A stretch of 10,329 bases of DNA, taken from the NCBI GenBank assembly GCA_045531795.1, contig JAZSET010000085.1:1-10329 (forward strand), read 5' to 3'. Of this stretch, positions 6,934 through 10,329 are shown one piece after another. The translations under genes were made by a program, and so were the position numbers. The notes beneath the pieces are model-generated. The model had not been told where the DNA came from and did no database searches. It was given only the letters and a program-made list of their open reading frames with translations. Numbering within the stretch: position 1 is the first letter of the stretch; every line of letters begins with the position of its first letter. Source of the stretch: UBA4717 sp045531795 (GTDB taxonomy: Bacteria > Bacillota > Clostridia > Oscillospirales > CAG-272).

Positions 6934-6978
6934 ATCAAGAAGTACTGATTGTTAAAATTTTAATATTATGGAGTTAAT

Positions 6979-7797
6979 ATGAAATTTGATAATAAAATCA
7001 TAGTCAGTGATATTGACGGAACATTTTTTGATGACAGCAGCCGTATACCTGACACAAATATTGATGCTATAAACTATTTTAAGGAAAACGGCGGAATATT
7101 TACATTTGCAACAGGCAGAAATGAAATCACAATGGAGCCTGAAATAGCAAAGCTTGCAAATGCTCCCCTCATTTTCTGTAACGGCTCATACATTTACGAC
7201 TACGACACTCTTCGCCGTCATAATGAAATTTGTATTGCACCGGGGCCGGCACTTTCAATTATCAAAACAGTAATTGAAAGTTTTACTTCTGTGACAGTTA
7301 CAATAACTGCGGGCAGCAAATTATACATACTCGGAAATCCTGAAAATCTTTCAACTCCAAAAGTAAATGTTGATGAAAATGATTACGCCTTTGTAACACT
7401 TGACGAAGTTCCGACAAGCAACTGGTACTCGATTGTTTTTCACGGTGAACCGTCTCAGCTCGATCTGGTTGAAAAATTTATAAAGGCTTCGTCAGACGGA
7501 CTGTACATAATATGCCGTTCCTGGCCGAGTATGCTCGAAATCAACAACTTCAGAGCAACAAAAGGAAACGCGGCACTTGAACTCAGAAAACTGCTTGAAA
7601 AGGGCGGCGATATACAATACAAGCTTTACGGAATCGGAGATTATGGCAACGATGTTGAACTTTTAAAATCTGCTGATGTCTCGGCGTGTCCGTCAAATGC
7701 GATACCCGAGCTTCACGAAATAGCCGATGTGGTTCTTTGCTCAAACAATGACGGTGCGATTGCAGGACTTATCGAATATATTGATGCAAATCTGTGA
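6979..7797 (+). CDS. Cof-type HAD-family phosphatase
   Basis: This 272-residue protein is a haloacid dehalogenase-superfamily hydrolase of the Cof/YidA type (class IIB cap), which removes phosphate from small metabolites such as sugar phosphates or nucleotide cofactors. Catalytic motifs are complete: motif I DIDGT (D11 nucleophile, D13 acid/base), motif II FATGR (T45), motif III K195 in ATKGNAA, and motif IV GDYGND (220-225, D221 and D225 for Mg2+). The alpha/beta cap lies between motifs II and III (about 80-185). The substrate cannot be predicted. ATG 6979 has GGAG 5 bases upstream. It is 48 bases from rluD, a wider gap than others in the cluster, has its own promoter candidate, and ends directly in a strong terminator. 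Confidence 0.92.
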   Translation: MKFDNKIIVSDIDGTFFDDSSRIPDTNIDAINYFKENGGIFTFATGRNEITMEPEIAKLANAPLIFCNGSYIYDYDTLRRHNEICIAPGPALSIIKTVIESFTSVTVTITAGSKLYILGNPENLSTPKVNVDENDYAFVTLDEVPTSNWYSIVFHGEPSQLDLVEKFIKASSDGLYIICRSWPSMLEINNFRATKGNAALELRKLLEKGGDIQYKLYGIGDYGNDVELLKSADVSACPSNAIPELHEIADVVLCSNNDGAIAGLIEYIDANL

Positions 7798-7824
7798 AAA
7801 AGTGGCTTTGATGCCACTTTTTTT
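7797..7824. terminator. Bidirectional intrinsic terminator between HAD gene and tepA
   Basis: AAAAAGTGGC (7797-7806) pairs perfectly with GCCACTTTTT (7813-7822) around the 6-base loop TTTGAT. The plus strand continues as a run of seven T (7818-7824) and the minus strand reads a run of five T after the same stem. It sits between two convergent genes and can stop transcription from both sides. Confidence 0.93.
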
Positions 7825-7846
7825 GATATAATTATGTTTTTATAAG

Positions 7847-8554
7847 TCAGTCTCTTTTGTTTTCATCTATCATTTTGTGGAGTGCAAGGAGTGCGTCACT
7901 AAGTCCCCCGACCTCGTCTATAAGTCCGCATTCTACCGCAGTTTTGCCGTCAATGATACTGCCGACATCTGTTGCCATTTCATCGGTGCGTGACATATAT
8001 GATGCAAGTCTTTCGGGGGTGATTTTGCTGTGAGAAGTTATAAAATTACATATCCGCTCCTGCATTTTAAAAAGGTATTCAAATGACTGCTCTACTCCGA
8101 TAACCAGTCCCGTCGTTCTTACAGGGTGAATTGTCATTGTTGCACTCGGTACGATAAACGAGCGCTTTGCCGAAACCGCAAGAGGTACACCTATTGAGTG
8201 TCCGCCTCCGAGTACAAGTGAGACACTTGGTTTTTTCATCCCCGCAATAAGCTCAGACAGTGCAAGACCCGCTTCAACATCGCCGCCCTGAGTATTGAGC
8301 ACCACCAAAAGTCCATCTATCTGTGTTCCCTCCTCAACTGCAGTAAGAAGTGGAATAATATGCTCATACTTTGTGGCTTTCTGACTGCTTTCAAGTACAT
8401 AATGTCCCTCAATCTGACCGATTATTGTGAGACAGTGAATATTGACTCCGCCTGAAGATGTTGTAACGCTTCCGCTTTTTTCAATATTGTCAATCATATC
8501 TCCCGTGGCTTTCTCGTTTTTAAAAGCTGTGTTTTCCTGGTCCTTCTCTTCCAT
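7847..8554 (-). CDS. tepA: TepA/YmfB-type ClpP-like serine protease
   Basis: This 235-residue protein has the ClpP/crotonase fold. A polar N-terminal extension (about 1-36) precedes the protease domain (about 37-230). LVVLNTQGGDVEAGLALSEL (83-102) is the oxyanion-strand region, the nucleophile is S120 in GGGHSIGVP (116-124), and the base is H143 in TIHPV (141-145). The acidic triad residue lies further on and I do not assign it. It matches TepA/YmfB rather than housekeeping ClpP, which has a different serine context. In B. subtilis this protein is reported to act on small acid-soluble spore proteins during outgrowth; an older name suggests a secretion role. Neither can be tested here. AAGGGAG on the minus strand lies about 13 bases before the start, a long gap. 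It appears to be a single-gene transcript and is divergent from pduL. Confidence 0.9.
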   Translation of the reverse strand: MEEKDQENTAFKNEKATGDMIDNIEKSGSVTTSSGGVNIHCLTIIGQIEGHYVLESSQKATKYEHIIPLLTAVEEGTQIDGLLVVLNTQGGDVEAGLALSELIAGMKKPSVSLVLGGGHSIGVPLAVSAKRSFIVPSATMTIHPVRTTGLVIGVEQSFEYLFKMQERICNFITSHSKITPERLASYMSRTDEMATDVGSIIDGKTAVECGLIDEVGGLSDALLALHKMIDENKRD

Positions 8555-8578
8555 TTTCTGAAATTTACTCCCTTTTCG

Positions 8579-8631
8579 GTGATTTTAATTAAAAATTTAT
8601 AATAGTTTTTGCAAAATATGTGATTTTAATT
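8579..8631. repeat. Exact 12-base direct repeat in the divergent promoter region
   Basis: GTGATTTTAATT occurs at 8579-8590 and again at 8620-8631 in the same orientation, 41 bases apart start to start, close to four helical turns. The second copy covers most of the predicted tepA -35 and ends one base before the pduL -35; the first spans the predicted tepA transcription start. This layout fits a regulator binding two sites on one face of the DNA. No known operator consensus is recognised. Confidence 0.45.
8596..8624 (-). promoter_or_regulatory. Candidate promoter for tepA
   Basis: Read on the minus strand, ATCACA (8619-8624) matches 4 of 6 bases of the -35, then a 17-base spacer and TATAAA (8596-8601, 5 of 6) as the -10. 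Initiation would be near 8589, with a leader of about 35 bases before the tepA start. It is weaker than the opposing pduL promoter. Confidence 0.4.
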
Positions 8632-8632
8632 C

Positions 8633-8661
8633 TTTACTTTTAAATATTTTTGTAGTATAAT
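8633..8661 (+). promoter_or_regulatory. Strong sigma-A promoter for pduL and downstream genes
   Basis: TTTACT (8633-8638, 4 of 6) and a perfect TATAAT (8656-8661) are separated by exactly 17 bases in AT-rich intergenic DNA. Initiation near 8668 gives a leader of about 35 bases ending in AAAGGA (8686-8691) ahead of ATG 8703. No upstream plus-strand gene can read in, because tepA points the other way and a terminator lies beyond it. Confidence 0.8.
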
Positions 8662-8702
8662 AGTATTTGTCAGAAAATAAACAATAAAGGATGGTCTAAA
8701 AA

Positions 8703-9278
8703 ATGGATAACAAAATCTTGATTGAAACACCAGCAAGACACGTTCATCTCACAGAAGAACACATCGAAATCCTCTTTGGTAAGGGTCACACTCTTACAAA
8801 CAAAAAGGATTTGAGCCAGCCCGGTCAGTTCGCGTGCACTGAGCGTGTAAATCTTGTCGGCCCCAAGAAAGAAATCGCAGGAGTAAGCATTTTAGGTCCT
8901 GCAAGACCTGCTTCTCAGGTTGAAATTTCTTTCACAGACGCAAGAACACTCGGTGTTACTGCTCCCGTTCGTGAAAGCGGTGATGTTGCAGGCTCTGCTC
9001 CTGTAAAGCTCGTTGGTCCCGAGGGTGAAGTTGAACTTTCCGAGGGTGTTATTATTGCAAAGCGCCACATTCACTTAACTCCTGCAGATGCTGAAAAGTT
9101 CGGCGTTGAAGACAAGCAGATAGTATCTGTTAAGATTGACAGCGACTCAAGAAGCACTGTATTCGGTGATGTTGTTTGCCGTGTCAGCCCCAAGTTCGCT
9201 GCTGCTATGCACATCGACACTGATGAAGCAAATGCTGCCTGCGCATTCGGCGAATGCTATGGCGAAATCATTAAATAA
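8703..9278 (+). CDS. pduL: PduL-type phosphate acyltransferase (phosphotransacylase)
   Basis: PduL converts acyl-CoA plus phosphate to acyl phosphate plus CoA (propanoyl or acetyl), feeding ATP production by acetate/propionate kinase. It is unrelated in fold to Pta. The 191 residues show the two-fold internal duplication of the family: RHVHLT (12-17) and RHIHLT (121-126), whose histidines H13, H15, H122 and H124 are the expected zinc ligands, and NLVGPKKEI (50-58) and KLVGPEGEV (102-110). MHIDTDEANA (169-178) is the usual C-terminal motif. The first His motif begins at residue 12, so there is no N-terminal encapsulation peptide and no shell gene nearby; a soluble enzyme rather than a microcompartment one is inferred. 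Its promoter is strong. Whether acetate or propionate is its product cannot be told. Confidence 0.93.
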   Translation: MDNKILIETPARHVHLTEEHIEILFGKGHTLTNKKDLSQPGQFACTERVNLVGPKKEIAGVSILGPARPASQVEISFTDARTLGVTAPVRESGDVAGSAPVKLVGPEGEVELSEGVIIAKRHIHLTPADAEKFGVEDKQIVSVKIDSDSRSTVFGDVVCRVSPKFAAAMHIDTDEANAACAFGECYGEIIK

Positions 9279-9326
9279 GTTAAATAAACAGGTTTAACCT
9301 GAAAATACATAAAGGAGAAAATAACA

Positions 9327-10019
9327 ATGATCTATTCACATGAAGTAGAAAACATGTGCGTTGTTGCCAAGGGTCCTCACCACGGTCCCGCACCTATCCC
9401 GGAAGAGGGTAAATGGGTAAAGGCAAAGGAAATCACCGACATTTCGGCTTACACTCACGGTGTGGGCTGGTGTGCACCTCAGCAGGGTGCGTGCAAGCTG
9501 TCCCTCAATGTTAAGGACGGTATCATCGAAGAAGCTCTTGTTGAAACTATCGGTTGCTCGGGTATGACTCACTCTGCGGCTATGGCTGCTGAAATTCTCC
9601 CCGGCAAGACACTTTTAGAGGCTCTTAACACAGACCTCGTTTGCGATGCCATCAATACTGCTATGCGTGAACTCTTCTTACAGATCGTTTACGGCCGTTC
9701 ACAGTCTGCTTTCTCTGAGGGCGGTCTTGTAATCGGTGCAGGTATGGAAGACCTCGGTAAGGGTGAACGCTCTATGGTTGGTACTATGTACGGAACAAAG
9801 GCCAAGGGTGTTCGTTACCTCGAAATGACAGAGGGTTATTGTACAAGAATGGCACTTGATGCAGATAATCAGGTAATCGGTTACGAATTCGTATCTCTCG
9901 GCAAGATGACCGACTTCATCAAGAAGGGCATGGAGCCTAACGAAGCATACGAAAAAGCTAAGGGTACATACGGCAGATTCGCAGACGCTGTTAAGTACAT
10001 CGATCCTCGTAAAGAGTAA
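9327..10019 (+). CDS. NifU-like putative iron-sulfur cluster scaffold, partner of GGGtGRT protein
   Basis: The central part of this 230-residue protein (about 54-108: KLSLNVKDGIIEEALVETIG, then CSGMTHSAAMAAEILPGKTLLEAL) follows the NifU/IscU N-terminal pattern, with C77 at the position of the scaffold cysteine in the FGC motif. Further cysteines are C11, C49, C56, C106 and C172. NifU's first cysteine has no exact match; C49 or C56 in GWCAPQQGACK could replace it. The C-terminal half (about 120-230) has extra sequence with an EGYCTRM motif and no domain I recognise. No iscS/sufS, sufB or sufC is nearby, so a true assembly role is uncertain. ATG 9327 has AAAGGAG (9311-9317) upstream. The next gene starts 17 bases after its stop. 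Codon use suggests high expression (12 of 14 isoleucines are ATC). Confidence 0.8.
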   Translation: MIYSHEVENMCVVAKGPHHGPAPIPEEGKWVKAKEITDISAYTHGVGWCAPQQGACKLSLNVKDGIIEEALVETIGCSGMTHSAAMAAEILPGKTLLEALNTDLVCDAINTAMRELFLQIVYGRSQSAFSEGGLVIGAGMEDLGKGERSMVGTMYGTKAKGVRYLEMTEGYCTRMALDADNQVIGYEFVSLGKMTDFIKKGMEPNEAYEKAKGTYGRFADAVKYIDPRKE

Positions 10020-10036
10020 TAAGGAGGTAATGTATA

Positions 10037-10329
10037 ATGGCTAAATTTGAAGGTTACGAAAGACGCGAGGCGAAGATCCTCGCTGCTCTTAAAGAATACG
10101 GAATAAACTCCATTGACGAGTGCAAGGAAATCTGCGATGCTAAGGGAATTGACCCTTACAAGATCGTAGAAGAAACACAGCCCATCTGCTTTGAAAACGC
10201 AAAGTGGGCATACACAGTAGGCGCAGCTATCGCTATCAAGAAAGGCTGCACAAAGGCTTCAGACGCCGCTGCCGCTATCGGTATCGGTCTTCAGGCATTC
10301 TGCATCCCCGGTTCTGTTGCTGAAAACAG
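10037..10329 (+). CDS. GGGtGRT-family protein, N-terminal part (runs off the window)
   Basis: The first 97 residues are present and the gene is cut by the window end. The segment MAKFEGYERR (1-10), EYGINSIDECKEICDAKGIDPYKIV (20-44 region) and especially QPICFENAKWAYTVGAAIAIKKG (48-70) with LQAFCIPGSVAEN (85-97) match what I recall of the start of the family named after its later GGGtGRT motif. That motif itself would lie beyond the window. Family function is unknown to me; full-length members are around 330 residues. A perfect AAGGAGGT (10021-10028) lies 8 bases before ATG 10037. Pairing with the NifU-like gene suggests they act together. Cysteines C29, C33, C51, C71 and C89 are visible. Confidence 0.88.
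   Translation, partial: MAKFEGYERREAKILAALKEYGINSIDECKEICDAKGIDPYKIVEETQPICFENAKWAYTVGAAIAIKKGCTKASDAAAAIGIGLQAFCIPGSVAEN

Noticed and set aside
6952..6963. Palindrome TTAAAATTTTAA before the HAD gene
   Set aside because: Short AT-only palindromes are expected by chance in this AT-rich gap.
9279..9301. Two small overlapping hairpins between pduL and the NifU-like gene (GTTAAA with TTTAAC, or CAGGT with ACCTG)
   Set aside because: Stems of five to six pairs, AT-rich in one case, with no T run; too weak to call a switch or terminator.

Overview
The window looks like chromosomal DNA of an anaerobic, low-to-mid GC member of the Clostridia, probably close to the Oscillospiraceae/Ruminococcaceae. 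Three things suggest this: the Gram-positive order yggS-sepF-yggT-ylmH-divIVA-lspA-rluD, the strong purine-rich ribosome binding sites, and a phosphotransacylase (PduL) next to a NifU-like/GGGtGRT gene pair of the kind I recall from anaerobes. This placement is inferred from gene content only. I see no mobile element, CRISPR array, tRNA or rRNA.

Region 1 (1-128) has no convincing gene. It holds a pyrimidine-rich tract, an imperfect 48-base hairpin and the miaA ribosome binding site. Region 2 (129-6930) is nine tightly packed plus-strand genes: miaA (tRNA prenylation), a membrane-anchored HlyD-like protein, yggS (PLP homeostasis), sepF (FtsZ anchor), yggT (small membrane protein), ylmH (S4 RNA-binding protein), divIVA (curvature/pole scaffold), lspA (lipoprotein signal peptidase) and rluD (23S pseudouridine synthase). 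Several junctions overlap (hlyD-like/yggS by 1 base, divIVA/lspA by 8 bases). Promoter-like sites inside miaA and yggS, and a hairpin over the lspA stop codon, suggest the cluster is transcribed as overlapping units rather than as one uniform operon.

Region 3 (about 6905-7824) is a Cof-type HAD phosphatase gene with its own likely promoter. It ends in a strong bidirectional terminator that separates it from the converging tepA gene. Region 4 (7847-8554, minus strand) is tepA, a ClpP-like serine protease transcribed alone.

Region 5 (8555-8702) is an AT-rich divergent promoter region with a nearly consensus sigma-A promoter reading right, a weaker one reading left, and an exact 12-base direct repeat spaced about four helical turns apart. 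It drives region 6 (8703 to the end): pduL, a NifU-like putative Fe-S scaffold, and the start of a GGGtGRT-family gene that runs off the window. These last genes have strong ribosome binding sites and codon use typical of high expression, unlike the division cluster. The NifU-like/GGGtGRT pair has no assigned function that I know of and is the best candidate for an undescribed system here.
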